From Candidatus Thiodiazotropha sp. (ex Codakia rugifera) (GTDB lineage Bacteria; Pseudomonadota; Gammaproteobacteria; Chromatiales; Chromatiaceae), in contig JAHXHN010000002.1 of NCBI GenBank assembly GCA_025656675.1, positions 840,146 to 904,145 of the forward strand: a stretch of 64,000 bases of DNA. The letters are read 5' to 3'. A model generated the notes under the pieces. That model had not been told where the DNA came from and made no database searches. It saw only the letters and a program-made list of their open reading frames with translations. Of the stretch, positions 44,213 to 55,087 are shown piece by piece (position 1 is the first letter of the stretch; each line of letters starts with the position of its first letter). The position numbers and the translations under genes are program-made.

Positions 44213-44707
44213 ATGAACCGAAGAAGCTTGATTAAATTGTTAGGTGCTGCGGCCTTGATGCCCATTGTCGGTCAATCAGTATTCGCCAGACAGGATGAAA
44301 AGATGATGAAGATAGAAAAATTAAACCTGACTGATGCCGAATGGCGGGAAAGATTGACGTCGGAGCAATTTAACATCCTGCGAGAAGAGGGTACGGAAAG
44401 ACCTGGAACCAGTCCATTACTCGGTGAAAAACGTGAGGGCATCTTTGCCTGTGTTGCTTGTGACCATCATCTGTTTGCCTCATCGACAAAGTATGAGAGT
44501 GGAACCGGATGGCCCAGTTTTTATGATTTCCTACCTGGTGGCCTAGAGACCAAAAAGGATTACAAACTCATCTGGCCTCGTACTGAATACCATTGTGCCC
44601 GCTGTGGCGGACATCATGGCCATGTATTTAACGATGGCCCGAAACCGACAGGACTGCGTTACTGTAACAACGGTGTTGCACTGAAATTTATACCGGTTGA
44701 AGCATGA
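44213..44707 (+). CDS. msrB: Secreted peptide-methionine (R)-S-oxide reductase MsrB
   Basis: A 164-residue MsrB with an N-terminal export signal (NRRSLIKLLGAAALMPIVG, Tat-like), so it repairs oxidised methionine outside the cytoplasm. Domain motifs: CVACDHHLFASSTKYESGTGW-type zinc and substrate region, HCARCGGHHGHVFNDGP, and catalytic Cys in LRYCNNGVALKF. AGGAG precedes the ATG at 44213; earlier in-frame starts lack this and would bury the signal. It overlaps the DUF1223 gene by 4 bases. Confidence 0.93.
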   Translation: MNRRSLIKLLGAAALMPIVGQSVFARQDEKMMKIEKLNLTDAEWRERLTSEQFNILREEGTERPGTSPLLGEKREGIFACVACDHHLFASSTKYESGTGWPSFYDFLPGGLETKKDYKLIWPRTEYHCARCGGHHGHVFNDGPKPTGLRYCNNGVALKFIPVEA

Positions 44708-45447
44708 ACAGATGGGCCGGGTTGCTGTTATTTGGCGGGCTGATGCTCTTGATCGCAACACAGCCCGTCTACTCATTAACTTTGCAGAGCCCGGTAGAAC
44801 GTGTAAATCTGCTGGAGCTCTACACCTCCCACGGTTGCAGCAGCTGCCCGCCGGCTGATGCATGGTTGAGAACGCTAGAGGATCATCCAGGACTGTGGCA
44901 GCAGCTGATCCCGATGGCTTTTCATGTCGACTACTGGGATGATCTCGGTTGGCCGGACCGTTTTGCATCGACAGCATTCAGCAAACGTCAGCGAGACTAT
45001 CGTCGTAGTGGAGCGATCAACTCGGTCTATACCCCTGGCTTCGTGTTTAATGGCGATGAATGGCGTGGCTGGTTTCGTCGCTCACCCTTGGATCTGCAAC
45101 AAACAGAGCGGGTAGGGCGCTTGCGCCTACAGGTCGATCCGGGAAGGCGTGTTGAGGTCCAATTTACCCCTCAACCCCATCTTGAAGGCATGAAATTTCG
45201 AGCCAACCTGGCAATACTCGGTTTTGGCCTTTCCAGCTCGATTGATGGCGGTGAAAACCGTGGGCGGATGCTGGATGAGAGTTTTGTCGTTCTGAGCCAT
45301 AGTCAAACCGAAGCCCGGCATGGTGATTGGCACTTTAAATGGCCTGAACAATCAGTAATTGAGGTAAAAAAACTGGCTTTGGTCGCCTGGCTGAGCCGTC
45401 CAGGGTCAAATGAGCCTGTGCAGGCAGCGGGAGGCTGGTTACCCTGA
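44704..45447 (+). CDS. DUF1223 secreted thioredoxin-like protein
   Basis: A 247-residue protein with a signal peptide and a DUF1223 domain: LLELYTSHGCSSCPPADAWL carries a CxxC like thioredoxin, followed by FHVDYWDDLGWPDRFAS and GAINSVYTPGFVFNGDEWRG. The family function is unproven, presumably thiol-disulfide exchange in the envelope. Translational coupling to MsrB suggests it may reduce MsrB in the periplasm (inference). Confidence 0.85.
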   Translation: MNRWAGLLLFGGLMLLIATQPVYSLTLQSPVERVNLLELYTSHGCSSCPPADAWLRTLEDHPGLWQQLIPMAFHVDYWDDLGWPDRFASTAFSKRQRDYRRSGAINSVYTPGFVFNGDEWRGWFRRSPLDLQQTERVGRLRLQVDPGRRVEVQFTPQPHLEGMKFRANLAILGFGLSSSIDGGENRGRMLDESFVVLSHSQTEARHGDWHFKWPEQSVIEVKKLALVAWLSRPGSNEPVQAAGGWLP

Positions 45448-45555
45448 AGGTTTGGAATTGCGTAGAATGGGCGCCTATGATATTCTTCGCGCCGAATTTG
45501 CGGAATTGCATAGGGTGCCGGTTACCGGTAGATGCGCCGCGACGAATTATAATAA

Positions 45556-45579
45556 AACCCCGGTAGCGGGGTTTTTTTG
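45556..45579 (+). terminator. Intrinsic terminator
   Basis: AACCCCG-gtag-CGGGGTT followed by TTTTTT is a classical rho-independent terminator, about 110 bases after the DUF1223 stop. It ends the msrB unit and insulates the rimP-nusA operon. Confidence 0.85.
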
Positions 45580-45649
45580 TTTTCGAAAGGTCGATGTTTT
45601 TATGGCGATGACTTGAATTCGTCGAAGTATCGGATTTGAAGACGTCGGG

Positions 45650-45671
45650 ATGGGCCATGCGCCCATTTTTT
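45650..45671 (+). terminator. Second terminator or attenuator 14 bases before rimP
   Basis: ATGGGC-catgc-GCCCAT with TTTTT forms a second intrinsic terminator-like hairpin that ends just before the rimP start. Its position in the leader of the nusA operon suggests attenuation, possibly read by NusA itself (inference). Confidence 0.6.
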
Positions 45672-45685
45672 ATTGCGGTGAATAA

Positions 45686-46144
45686 ATGCGCTCTGCTCCG
45701 GAAAAACTGAAGTCCCTGGTACGTAAAGAAGTAGAGCTGCTGGGTTATGAGCTGGTCGGCGTGGAGATGTCCGGGCAAGGTAAAGGTGGATCACTGTTAC
45801 GGATCTACATTGATCATGACGATGGTATTTTGCTGGATGACTGTGTACAGGTCAGTCATCAGGTCAGTGGTGTCTTGGACGTGGAAGATCCCATCAAGGA
45901 GCAGTATCAGCTTGAGGTCTCTTCACCTGGTATGGATAGACCACTGTTCGAACAGGCCCATTTTGAACGATTTCAGGGCAGTAAGGTGCGGGTCAAGACC
46001 CATACCAAAATTGAAAACCGCCACCGTTTTAAGGGTGTATTGAGCGGTATAGAAGAGAATCAGGTATTAATCGAAGAAGATGGGACACTCTATAGAATAC
46101 CGATCGAACTGATCGATTCAGCCCGAGTGATACCGGAATTTTGA
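45686..46144 (+). CDS. rimP: Ribosome maturation factor RimP
   Basis: A 152-residue protein needed for 30S subunit maturation. Recognisable parts are LLGYELVGVEMSGQGKGGSL, RIYIDHDDGILLDDCVQVSH and YQLEVSSPGMDRPLFEQAHF. It is first in the conserved rimP-nusA-infB-rbfA-truB-rpsO-pnp order. The start is an ATG 14 bases after a terminator-like hairpin. Confidence 0.96.
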   Translation: MRSAPEKLKSLVRKEVELLGYELVGVEMSGQGKGGSLLRIYIDHDDGILLDDCVQVSHQVSGVLDVEDPIKEQYQLEVSSPGMDRPLFEQAHFERFQGSKVRVKTHTKIENRHRFKGVLSGIEENQVLIEEDGTLYRIPIELIDSARVIPEF

Positions 46145-46159
46145 ATCGGGAAACAATTG

Positions 46160-47653
46160 ATGAGTAAAGAGATATTGCTGGTCGTAGATGCGGTTTCCAA
46201 TGAGAAGGATGTCGCAAAACAGATCATCTTTGAAGCCATAGAGGCTGCCCTGGCATCCGCAACGCGCAAGCGAAACGGTGATGACATACTGGTGCGCGTA
46301 GCCATAGACCGGACAACGGGTGACTATGACACCTTCCGTCGTTGGGAAGTGGTTGAAGCCTATGCGGAGGATGAACCAGACGCGCCCCTGCGACAGATCA
46401 TTCTGGATGCCGCCCGGGAGGAGACCCCTGATATCCAGGTCGGTGACTTTGTAGAAGAACCTATCGAGTCGATTGAGTTCGGTCGTATCGCCGCACAGGC
46501 TGCCAAGCAGGTCATTGTGCAGAAGGTGCGTGAAGCCGAACGGGCCAAGGTTGTAGAGGCTTACAAAGGCCGAGAGGGTGAACTGGTCACCGGTGTAGTC
46601 AAGCGAGTTGATCGGGGCAATATCTTCCTTGACCTGGGGGGCAATGCCGAGGCCTTTATTGGCCGTGAGCACATGATTCCCAAGGAATCGATTCGAGTCG
46701 GCGATCGGATTCGCGGTTATCTGTATGAGGTTCGTTCTGAGCCCAGGGGACCACAGCTCTTCATCAGTCGCACCATGCCAGAACTGCTGATAGAGCTGTT
46801 CAAGCTTGAGGTACCTGAAGTTGGTGAAGGTCTGATCGATATCAAGAGTGCTGCACGTGATTCCGGCTTGCGGGCAAAGATCGCTGTCAAGGCACTTGAT
46901 CAGCGTATCGATCCGGTGGGTGCCTGTGTCGGCATGCGGGGTTCCCGTGTGCAGGCGGTCTCCAATGAGCTGAATGGGGAGCGGGTCGATATCATATTAT
47001 GGAACGACAATCCCGCACAGTATGTGATTAATGCGATGTCTCCAGCAGATGTCGTATCCATCGTGGTGGATGAAGATACCCATGCTATGGATGTGGCCGT
47101 GAGCGAAGAAAATCTCTCCCAGGCGATTGGTCGCGGTGGCCAGAATGTACGACTGGCCAGTCAGCTGACTGGCTGGGAACTGAATGTCATGGACGAGGCA
47201 CAGGCTTCCGAGAAGAGTGAATCTGAAGCCAAGGGTCTGATGGATGCGTTCATGGATCAGCTTGATGTGGATGAGGATGTCGCCGCTATCCTGGTACAGG
47301 AAGGCTTTGCCAGCGTTGATGAGGTCGCCTATGTTCCCATTGAGGAGATGCTCACCATCGAGGAGTTCGATGAGGATTTGGTAAACGAGCTACGCAATCG
47401 GGCAAAGGACTTCCTGCTGACACGTGCGATTGCCAATGAAGAGGCATTTCGTGAACCGGCAGAGGATCTGCTTGCCATGCAGGGTATGGATCAGCAGTTG
47501 GCTTTTACCCTTGCTGGTCGAGGCGTAGTCACCATGGAGGATCTTGCCGAACAATCCATTGATGAGCTGATGGAGATCGATGGAATGGATGAAGAGCGTG
47601 CCGGTCAGTTGATCATGACTGCCCGTGCACCCTGGTTTGAAGAGGCGAAATAA
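46160..47653 (+). CDS. nusA: Transcription termination/antitermination factor NusA
   Basis: A 497-residue factor with N-terminal RNA polymerase-binding domain, S1 domain ([20 protein letters not shown]), KH domains ([37 protein letters not shown]) and two C-terminal acidic repeats ([40 protein letters not shown]). The ATG at 46160 is taken as the start, with a TTG directly before it. Confidence 0.97.
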   Translation: MSKEILLVVDAVSNEKDVAKQIIFEAIEAALASATRKRNGDDILVRVAIDRTTGDYDTFRRWEVVEAYAEDEPDAPLRQIILDAAREETPDIQVGDFVEEPIESIEFGRIAAQAAKQVIVQKVREAERAKVVEAYKGREGELVTGVVKRVDRGNIFLDLGGNAEAFIGREHMIPKESIRVGDRIRGYLYEVRSEPRGPQLFISRTMPELLIELFKLEVPEVGEGLIDIKSAARDSGLRAKIAVKALDQRIDPVGACVGMRGSRVQAVSNELNGERVDIILWNDNPAQYVINAMSPADVVSIVVDEDTHAMDVAVSEENLSQAIGRGGQNVRLASQLTGWELNVMDEAQASEKSESEAKGLMDAFMDQLDVDEDVAAILVQEGFASVDEVAYVPIEEMLTIEEFDEDLVNELRNRAKDFLLTRAIANEEAFREPAEDLLAMQGMDQQLAFTLAGRGVVTMEDLAEQSIDELMEIDGMDEERAGQLIMTARAPWFEEAK

Positions 47654-47746
47654 GCAGTTGTGTATCCTCAAAATCGGACATGATAGTCCAGCGTAAAAGT
47701 TAACCATAGCAATAGATGGATAAGGCAAACTCAAGAGGCCTGATGT

Positions 47747-50335
47747 ATGAGTGAAGTAACGGTAGCACAACTTGCAAACGTGGTTGGTATTCCTGCCGAC
47801 CGGTTGATGGAACAGTTGGAGGATGCCGGAATCCAGGCCAAGAGTCCTGAGGACAGGATCTCTGATGAAGAGAAAGCCAAATTACTACTCCATTTGCGCG
47901 AGAGTCATGGTAAGAAAAAGACTGCCGGTGTCACAGCACCGAGCAAGGTGACCTTGCGACGCAAAACAGTCAGTGAACTCCGCCAGCCCACAGCATCAGG
48001 GCGTAGCACCATGAGCCGTGTATCGACGGCACCAGCCAAGACTGTGAGTGTCGAGGTGCGTAAGAAACGTACCTATGTGAAGCGCGCATCCGTAGAATCT
48101 GACGATAGTAAGTCGAAAGAGGCTGAAGAAGCGCGTAAGGCACTCGATGCACAGGCCAAGGAGAAGGCAGCCATCGAAGCTGAGATTGAGGCACGCAAAG
48201 CGGCAGAAGCGGCGAAGCGTGCTGAGGAAGAGGCGGCCAAACAGGCAGAGGAAGAGGCCGCCAAGCGCCTGGCTGCTGAAGAAGCGGCCCGTAAGGCACA
48301 GGAAGAAGCACTGCTCAAGGCAAAACAGGAGATAGCTGCTCCGGAGAAGGAGAAGGCTGCCCCCAAGACTGATTCTGCTCGCGGCAAAAAGGGACGCAAG
48401 GACAGCAAGCGTGAGGGAAAGGAGATCGAAGGCGAGCAACGATTGGAACGCAAAGAGCTTCATGTTGCTGAGGGTGCGCGTGGCCGGCGTAAGAAAAAGC
48501 CAGCCAAACAGCGAAAATCCGCGGCAACAGCTAGTGATGCGCAACACGCGTTTCAGCGTCCTACCACACCGGTTGTCCATGAAGTGAAGATACCTGAAAG
48601 TATCACGGTTGCTGAGTTGGCACAGCGGATGACCATCAAGGCTGCCGAGGTCATCAAGGTCCTGATGAAAATGGGCATGATGGTTACCATCAATCAACCT
48701 TTGGATCGTGACACGGCTGTACTGGTAGTGGAAGAGATGGGGCATGTTCCTGTGCAACAAAGGGAAGAGGACATCGAGGCTGATCTACTGAGTATTGAGG
48801 ATGAAGCTCATACCACGGGTGATCTGGTTACTCGTCCGCCTGTGGTTACGATCATGGGGCATGTCGATCATGGTAAGACCTCTCTGCTTGACTATATTCG
48901 CACCAGTCGTGTCGCTGCAGGTGAAGCGGGTGGTATTACCCAGCATATCGGTGCTTACCATGTGGATACCGATAAGGGCACAGTCTCTTTCCTCGACACC
49001 CCCGGCCATGCTGCTTTCACAGCAATGCGTGCCCGTGGAGCAAAAGTTACAGACATTGTCATTTTAGTGGTATCTGCTGATGATGGTGTCATGCCTCAAA
49101 CCAAGGAAGCGATTCAGCACGCCAAGGCGGCGGGTGTACCGCTGATTGTGGCAATTAACAAAATAGACAAAGAGGATGCGAACCCGGATCGCGTCATCCA
49201 GGAGCTTTCTCAGGAGGAGGTCATACCCGAGGATTGGGGTGGCGACACCATGTTTGCCAGAGTTTCTGCCAAGACAGGTGCAGGTATCGATGAACTGCTG
49301 GATGCCATTCTGCTGCAGGCAGAAGTATTGGAACTTAGGGCGGTTAAAGAAGGGGCGGCTACCGGCTCGATTGTTGAGTCATCTCTGGATAAAGGGCGTG
49401 GTCCTGTGGCCACCGTACTGGTACAGTCCGGAACTCTTAATCGCGGTGATATGATTGTTTCGGGTAAAGAGTATGGCCGCGTACGCGCCATGTTCGACGA
49501 GAATGGCCGATCCATAAAAAAAGCCGGTCCATCTATTCCAGTGGTTGTTCTGGGTCTTTCGGGTACGCCCGAAGCGGGTGATGATGTACGTGCTGTCAGT
49601 GATGAACGGCGGGCACGTGAGCTTGCGGAATTACGTCACGATAAACAACGGGATACTCGACTCGCCGCACAAAAGGCTGCCAAGTTGGATGAGATGTTCA
49701 CCCAGATGGCCGAAGGCGAGACTCAGAACCTCAATATCATCGTCAAGGCCGACGTGCAAGGTAGCGTTGAAGCTTTGAAGGACTCCCTGACCAATACATC
49801 CTCCGAGGAAGTGAGAGTGCGTGTTGTCGCTTCAGGTGTTGGCGGTATCAATGAATCCGATGCCAACCTGGCAGTCACATCCAATGCCATCATTATCGGC
49901 TTCAATGTGCGTGCTGATGCAGGTGCCCGCCGCGTGGTAGAGGAGCAGGGAATTGATATGCGCTACTACAGCATCATCTACGAAATTATCGATGATGTGA
50001 AAAAGGCCATATCTGGCATGCTTTCACCTGAGATCCGCGAAGAGATCATTGGACTTGCCGAGGTACGCGATGTGTTCCGTAACTCCAAGATCGGTGCCAT
50101 CGCCGGTTGTATGGTGACTGAAGGTGTTGTTAAACGTAATAGCCCTATTCGTGTGCTGCGTGACAATGTAGTGATTTATGAGGGTGCGTTGGAATCACTG
50201 CGCCGCTTTAAAGATGATGTTAATGAAGTAAAGAATGGCATGGAGTGCGGAATCGGCGTTAAAAACTATAATGATGTCCAGGTTGGTGATCAGATCGAGG
50301 TCTTCGAACGTACTGAAGTGGCTCGTAGGGTATAG
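47747..50335 (+). CDS. infB: Translation initiation factor IF-2
   Basis: An 862-residue GTPase that brings initiator tRNA to the 30S subunit. It has an N-terminal IF2 domain ([19 protein letters not shown]), a long Ala/Glu/Lys-rich coiled linker (about residues 120-260), a second IF2_N domain ([20 protein letters not shown]) and the G domain with [23 protein letters not shown] and [12 protein letters not shown]-terminal domains end in [13 protein letters not shown]. Length is typical. Confidence 0.97.
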   Translation: MSEVTVAQLANVVGIPADRLMEQLEDAGIQAKSPEDRISDEEKAKLLLHLRESHGKKKTAGVTAPSKVTLRRKTVSELRQPTASGRSTMSRVSTAPAKTVSVEVRKKRTYVKRASVESDDSKSKEAEEARKALDAQAKEKAAIEAEIEARKAAEAAKRAEEEAAKQAEEEAAKRLAAEEAARKAQEEALLKAKQEIAAPEKEKAAPKTDSARGKKGRKDSKREGKEIEGEQRLERKELHVAEGARGRRKKKPAKQRKSAATASDAQHAFQRPTTPVVHEVKIPESITVAELAQRMTIKAAEVIKVLMKMGMMVTINQPLDRDTAVLVVEEMGHVPVQQREEDIEADLLSIEDEAHTTGDLVTRPPVVTIMGHVDHGKTSLLDYIRTSRVAAGEAGGITQHIGAYHVDTDKGTVSFLDTPGHAAFTAMRARGAKVTDIVILVVSADDGVMPQTKEAIQHAKAAGVPLIVAINKIDKEDANPDRVIQELSQEEVIPEDWGGDTMFARVSAKTGAGIDELLDAILLQAEVLELRAVKEGAATGSIVESSLDKGRGPVATVLVQSGTLNRGDMIVSGKEYGRVRAMFDENGRSIKKAGPSIPVVVLGLSGTPEAGDDVRAVSDERRARELAELRHDKQRDTRLAAQKAAKLDEMFTQMAEGETQNLNIIVKADVQGSVEALKDSLTNTSSEEVRVRVVASGVGGINESDANLAVTSNAIIIGFNVRADAGARRVVEEQGIDMRYYSIIYEIIDDVKKAISGMLSPEIREEIIGLAEVRDVFRNSKIGAIAGCMVTEGVVKRNSPIRVLRDNVVIYEGALESLRRFKDDVNEVKNGMECGIGVKNYNDVQVGDQIEVFERTEVARRV

Positions 50336-50344
50336 GTCCTGATC

Positions 50345-50713
50345 ATGTCACGCGAATTCAAGCGTACTGACCGGATAGGTGCCGAACTCCAGCGGGAGTT
50401 GGCAACATTGATCCGGGATGAAATCAAAGACCCTGCATTAGGGATGGTGACTATTCAGGAAGTCAGGGTAGTCAGGGATCTGTCTCAAGCCAAGACATTT
50501 TTTACCAGTATGGCTGCAACACTTTCACACAAGGAGAGTGTCAAGCACCTCAATCAAATGGCTGGGCATCTTCGATGGCTTTTGGGACAGCGTATGAAGT
50601 TGCGCTCCGTACCGAAGTTGCATTTTGTCTATGACACATCAGTGGAGCAGGGAGAGCATCTGTCCACCTTGATCGAGCAGGCAGTGACGGACAACCACGC
50701 CGAACCGGAATAA
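50345..50713 (+). CDS. rbfA: Ribosome-binding factor A
   Basis: A 122-residue cold-shock-linked 30S assembly factor with a KH-like fold: RTDRIGAELQRELATLIRDE, DPALGMVTIQEVRVVRDLSQ and the PKLHFVYDTSVEQGEHL end. It follows infB by 9 bases. Confidence 0.96.
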   Translation: MSREFKRTDRIGAELQRELATLIRDEIKDPALGMVTIQEVRVVRDLSQAKTFFTSMAATLSHKESVKHLNQMAGHLRWLLGQRMKLRSVPKLHFVYDTSVEQGEHLSTLIEQAVTDNHAEPE

Positions 50714-50747
50714 TCCATTCTCACATTTAGCAAGATAGAGTATTAGC

Positions 50748-51671
50748 ATGGGACGTCGTCGCAACAGAGGGCGCAATATCAGTGGTGTATTGCTGCTCGA
50801 CAAACCCGTAGGTATGACTTCGAACAAAGCCTTGCAAGAGGTCAAGTTTCTCTACAAAGCCGCGAAGGCTGGACATACTGGTAGCCTCGATCCACTCGCA
50901 ACAGGCCTATTGCCCATCTGCTTTGGTGAAGCTACCAAGCTTTCTGCCTTTCTGCTCGATGCCGATAAGCACTACAGTGTAAGGGTCAAACTTGGCGAGA
51001 CCACGACCACCGCTGATGCGGAAGGCGAGGTGGTTGAACGTGCCGATCCAAGTGGTGTCACAGAGTCGGTACTGCAAGATGTACTGATGGAGTTTCTGGG
51101 TGAGCAACAACAGCTGCCACCGATGTACTCCGCCATCAAGCATCAGGGGGAGCGCCTCTATAAATTGGCCCGTCAGGGGGTGGAGGTTGAACGTGAGACG
51201 CGGACTATCCATATCCATGCGTTACGGTTGAACAATTTCTCGCTTCCTGAATTTGAAATGGATGTGCACTGTTCCAAAGGAACCTATGTACGCACCCTTG
51301 CAGAGGATATCGGTAAACGATTGGGGTGTGGCGCCTATGTCAGCGGACTGCGTCGCACCGGTGTCGGCCCCTATGACGATCAGTCGATGGTGACTTTGGA
51401 AAGTGTGCAGCAGGCATTCTCTGAAAAGCAATTCAAAGAGATGGATGAGTGGTTGCTACCACTGGAAAGTGCATTGGCGGAGTGGCCGGAAGTGGCCCTC
51501 TCTGCAGATGCCGCTTTCTATATGAAACAGGGTCAACCGATCCTGGTACCCAATGCCCCTACCAGTGGATGGGTTCGATTGTATGCCAATAAGACCGATT
51601 TCCTGGGCGTAGGGCAGATCCTTGATGACGGACGTGTGGCCCCTAAAAGGCTCATGGCAACGAATCAATAA
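50748..51671 (+). CDS. truB: tRNA pseudouridine(55) synthase
   Basis: A 307-residue enzyme that makes pseudouridine 55 in the tRNA T-loop. Motifs: GVLLLDKPVGMTSNKALQEV, the catalytic GHTGSLDPLATGLLPICFGE with Asp, and YSAIKHQGERLYKLARQGVE. A C-terminal domain follows in which LYANKTDFLGVGQILDDGRV is visible. It follows rbfA by 34 bases. Confidence 0.96.
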   Translation: MGRRRNRGRNISGVLLLDKPVGMTSNKALQEVKFLYKAAKAGHTGSLDPLATGLLPICFGEATKLSAFLLDADKHYSVRVKLGETTTTADAEGEVVERADPSGVTESVLQDVLMEFLGEQQQLPPMYSAIKHQGERLYKLARQGVEVERETRTIHIHALRLNNFSLPEFEMDVHCSKGTYVRTLAEDIGKRLGCGAYVSGLRRTGVGPYDDQSMVTLESVQQAFSEKQFKEMDEWLLPLESALAEWPEVALSADAAFYMKQGQPILVPNAPTSGWVRLYANKTDFLGVGQILDDGRVAPKRLMATNQ

Positions 51672-51744
51672 CAGCGGGATTGTACGATCTTATAGAATAT
51701 TTAAGGCTAGCGTAGATAACGAATTGAAATGAGTAGTATAAATC

Positions 51745-51824
51745 CGTCACGCCTAAGGGGGATTTGTGTTGCCGTGACGATCCAGAACGCGCATACTACG
51801 CGGTCTTTCCAGGGGTAGCCTGGA
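51745..51824 (+). promoter_or_regulatory. Structured leader of rpsO
   Basis: In the 254-base gap between truB and rpsO there are two clear stems: CGTCACG/CGTGACG (51745-51751 and 51773-51779) and TCCAGG-ggtag-CCTGGA (51808-51824), with a CGCG/CGCG stem between. In enterobacteria S15 represses its own mRNA through leader structures; a similar role here is inferred, and the first stem could also be part of a terminator for truB. Confidence 0.4.
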
Positions 51825-51925
51825 TAATAGTGTTTATTTATCCGGTCCGATTCGCCTGAACTCATTGTCGGGTTGATCTGCAAAAAGGGCCAATGTGTAA
51901 CAACCTAAGTTAGAGGAGACACTTC

Positions 51926-52195
51926 ATGTCAATGAGTGCAACAGAAAAGAAATCCGTCGTTGAGGAGTACCAGCGTGCGCCAGGGGATACCGGTTCCCCA
52001 GAGGTACAGGTAGCCCTGATGACCAGCCGTATTACCCAGCTGACCGAGCATTTCAAAGAGCACAAACAGGATCACCACTCCCGCCAAGGTCTGGTACGCC
52101 TGGTTAACTCACGTCGCAAGCTGTTGGATTATCTGAAGGGCAAAGATCAGCAGCGTTATAAGGACCTGATCAGTCGTTTGGGTCTGCGTCGCTAA
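51926..52195 (+). CDS. rpsO: 30S ribosomal protein S15
   Basis: An 89-residue primary 16S rRNA-binding protein: [40 protein letters not shown] and the [13 protein letters not shown] end are invariant family parts. GAGGAG lies before the ATG at 51926; an ATG two codons later is also possible. Confidence 0.97.
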   Translation: MSMSATEKKSVVEEYQRAPGDTGSPEVQVALMTSRITQLTEHFKEHKQDHHSRQGLVRLVNSRRKLLDYLKGKDQQRYKDLISRLGLRR

Positions 52196-52234
52196 ACCAC
52201 CCCTGCCAACACTAACGTATCCAAGGATTCAACA

Positions 52235-54331
52235 GTGACATTAATAAAGAAAGAATTTCAGTGGGGAGACAATAAGGTCTCCATCGAAACCGGCGAGATC
52301 GCAAGGCAGGCTGACGGCGCTGTCATGGTCAATATGGATGATACCGTGGTTCAGGTGACTGTGGTCGAAGCGAAGAGCAGCATTCCACGTGACTTCTTCC
52401 CGCTTACCGTAGACTATCAAGAGAAGACCTATGCCGCCGGTATGATTCCAGGCGGTTTTTTTCGCCGCGAAGGCCGCCCAAGCGAAAAGGAGATCTTGAC
52501 CGCTCGTCTCATTGATCGTCCCATTCGTCCGCTTTTCCCGAAAGGCTTCACCAGTGAGGTTCAAGTCATCATTACCGTGATGTCCCTGAATCCAGCCGTA
52601 GATCCGGAGATTCCATCACTGATCGGTACTTCTGCAGCATTGGCCGTCTCCGGCCTGCCGTTTCAGGGACCGGTTGGCGCTGCTCGAGTTGGCTACAAGG
52701 ACGGTGAATACATTCTGAATTCCGCTACCACAGGCATCAACCCAGATTCAGATCTCGATCTGATCGTTGCTGGTACAGAAGAAGCGGTACTGATGGTAGA
52801 GTCCGAGGCCAATCAGCTTTCCGAAGAGGTTATGCTGGGTGCGGTGCTTTTTGGCCACGAGCAGTCCCAGGTTGCGATTCAGGCAATCAAGGAATTGGCT
52901 GCAGAAGTCAATAAATCCAGTGCAGAATTTGTTGCACCGGTTGTGGATGCAGAACTGACCGCTGCAGTTGAAGCAGAAGCTGCGCAAGGTATCGGTGACG
53001 CCTACCGGATCGCTGACAAGCTAGATCGCTACGCTGCCAGTGATGCCGTAACGGCGGCTACGATTGATAAGCTCTGTTCAGCGGAAGAGGGTAGTGATCC
53101 TCGCTGGAGCATTGATCAGGTCAAGGGTGCACTGGAAAAACTCAAAAAGCGCACAGTACGTGAACGTATCCTGGATGGTGAACCCCGTATTGATGGTCGT
53201 GATACTCGCACTGTGCGCCCCATCAGTGTACGTACGGGTGTTTTACCTCGCACGCATGGATCAGCCCTGTTCACCCGAGGTGAGACTCAGGCTTTGGTCA
53301 TCACTACCCTGGGTACAGAGAGGGACTCCCAGATCATTGATGCATTGGAAGGTTCTCGTCGCGAACACTTCATGCTGCACTACAACTTTCCTCCCTTTTG
53401 TGTGGGTGAGACCGGTCGTGTTGGTAGTCCGAAGCGTCGTGAAATCGGTCATGGCCGTCTGGCCAAGCGCGGTGTGCTGGCCTGTATGCCAACGATAGGC
53501 GAATTTCCGTATGCGATCCGCGTGGTCTCCGAGATCACTGAATCCAATGGTTCCTCCTCTATGGCCTCTGTGTGCGGTACCAGTCTGGCACTCATGGATG
53601 CTGGTGTACCGGTCAAAGCACCCGTAGCAGGTGTAGCGATGGGCTTGATCAAAGAGGGCGATAAATTCGCAGTACTGACAGATATCATGGGTGATGAGGA
53701 TCATCTGGGTGACATGGACTTCAAGGTTGCTGGTACCCATGAGGGTATTAATGCGCTGCAGATGGATATCAAGATCAACGGTATCACCAAGCAGATCATG
53801 GAGATTGCGCTGGAGCAGGCCAAAGAGGGACGTCTGCATATTCTTGGAGAGATGAACAGTGTCATTGACTCCCATCGGAATGAGATGTCTGAGCATGCCC
53901 CACGTATTATCGAGTTCAAAATCAATCCGGATAAAATCCGTGACGTGATCGGTAAGGGCGGTGTGACCATCCGTTCCATTACTGAAGAGACAGGTGCTAC
54001 CGTGGATATTACTGATGACGGTATCGTGAAGATCTTCTCTGTTGATAAGTCGGCTGGTGAGGAGGCACGCAAGCGTGTTGAATTGATCACCGCAGATGTA
54101 GAGGTCGGTACTATCTATGAAGGCAAAGTGGCAAAACTGATGGACTTCGGTGCCTTTGTTACCATTCTTCCCGGTAAGGATGGGCTGGTGCATATCTCCC
54201 AAATCTCCAATGAACGCGTGGAGAAGGTCAGCGATAAGCTGTCAGAGGGTGATGTCGTCAAAGTGAAAGTATTGGAAGTCGATAAGCAGGGTCGCATTCG
54301 CCTCAGCATGAAGGCGATTGAAGAAGCCTGA
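52235..54331 (+). CDS. pnp: Polyribonucleotide nucleotidyltransferase
   Basis: A 698-residue phosphorolytic 3'-5' exonuclease of the RNA degradosome. Two RNase PH domains (first with [20 protein letters not shown], second with [20 protein letters not shown]), then KH ([19 protein letters not shown]) and S1 ([20 protein letters not shown]) domains. The start is a GTG with AAGGA seven bases upstream. A strong terminator follows. Confidence 0.97.
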   Translation: MTLIKKEFQWGDNKVSIETGEIARQADGAVMVNMDDTVVQVTVVEAKSSIPRDFFPLTVDYQEKTYAAGMIPGGFFRREGRPSEKEILTARLIDRPIRPLFPKGFTSEVQVIITVMSLNPAVDPEIPSLIGTSAALAVSGLPFQGPVGAARVGYKDGEYILNSATTGINPDSDLDLIVAGTEEAVLMVESEANQLSEEVMLGAVLFGHEQSQVAIQAIKELAAEVNKSSAEFVAPVVDAELTAAVEAEAAQGIGDAYRIADKLDRYAASDAVTAATIDKLCSAEEGSDPRWSIDQVKGALEKLKKRTVRERILDGEPRIDGRDTRTVRPISVRTGVLPRTHGSALFTRGETQALVITTLGTERDSQIIDALEGSRREHFMLHYNFPPFCVGETGRVGSPKRREIGHGRLAKRGVLACMPTIGEFPYAIRVVSEITESNGSSSMASVCGTSLALMDAGVPVKAPVAGVAMGLIKEGDKFAVLTDIMGDEDHLGDMDFKVAGTHEGINALQMDIKINGITKQIMEIALEQAKEGRLHILGEMNSVIDSHRNEMSEHAPRIIEFKINPDKIRDVIGKGGVTIRSITEETGATVDITDDGIVKIFSVDKSAGEEARKRVELITADVEVGTIYEGKVAKLMDFGAFVTILPGKDGLVHISQISNERVEKVSDKLSEGDVVKVKVLEVDKQGRIRLSMKAIEEA

Positions 54332-54350
54332 TAGATTGATGGCATGCAAC

Positions 54351-54378
54351 AAAAAAGGGGCCAAAGGCCCCTTTTTTT
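54351..54378 (+). terminator. Intrinsic terminator after pnp
   Basis: AAAAAAGGGGCC-aaa-GGCCCC followed by seven T residues lies 20 bases after the pnp stop and ends the rimP-pnp operon. Confidence 0.92.
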
Positions 54379-54571
54379 ATGCTTGTAATCAGGAACTCCA
54401 GCCAGGTGAGTTTTCTAGAAACAGGGTGCGGTTCTGTCACGCCATAAGGGGGTTTTATTTTATATGAGAAATAGCTGAGTGGATTCTCGATGGAGGATAT
54501 ACCTGTATAGAGAGAGATCAGTCCAGAAAGGTTGTTTGTAACCCTATGAGAAAAAGCCGGTCACCAAGCCA

Positions 54572-54805
54572 TTATCTCAACCAGCCATCCCAAATAATAA
54601 AAGCCAGAGTGGTGGCAATGCCACTTGAGAAAACGATGCTTCCGAGACCGGTGATGATTTCAGAACCGGTAATAAACCAGGGTTGATCTGACCAGCGACT
54701 ATGGACATATGCCCTGTAATTGCCATTTAATAGATACCGCCATCCGACAAGGTAATCGATATAGGATGGATTTCTGAAAGGTCGCAAGGAGTGTGTATTA
54801 TTCAT
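54572..54805 (-). CDS. Hypothetical small membrane protein
   Basis: A 77-residue frame with a polar, aromatic N-terminal half (SYIDYLVGWRYLLNGNYRAY) and one C-terminal hydrophobic helix (ITGLGSIVFSSGIATTLAFI). A GGTAGG-like site precedes the ATG. No family is recognised. It is alone between the pnp terminator and a small secreted protein. Confidence 0.5.
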   Translation of the reverse strand: MNNTHSLRPFRNPSYIDYLVGWRYLLNGNYRAYVHSRWSDQPWFITGSEIITGLGSIVFSSGIATTLAFIIWDGWLR

Positions 54806-54944
54806 GACTGCCTACCCTGTTCAATCAATTGAATTGCTACAATTTTTTTATTCGCTATATCATCGCAGCGCTGTATTGCAGCTCAATGAAGCAATTGTGA
54901 AGGTTTGGTTACAGAGTGGTGGGAGATGACATTTGTAACAGCTC

Positions 54945-54966
54945 CTAGTGTAGGGCCCTGCACTAG
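54945..54966. repeat. Near-perfect 22-bp palindrome
   Basis: CTAGTGTAGGGCCCTGCACTAG pairs with itself with a single mismatched pair. It lies in the divergent region between the small membrane protein and the secreted protein genes and could be an operator or a repeat remnant. Confidence 0.45.
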
Positions 54967-55087
54967 TGTTGCCTGGCAAAAGTGATATGACTCGATAGAG
55001 TATGAATCCAATTAACGTTACGCCTCGTATAGGTTTTTGAAAGCAGAATATTTACTGCTACATATCAACAACACGAGGAAAGTCACA

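Noticed and set aside
53261..54202. Long open frame (313 codons) antisense to pnp
   Set aside because: It is fully inside the conserved pnp gene and shows no domain.
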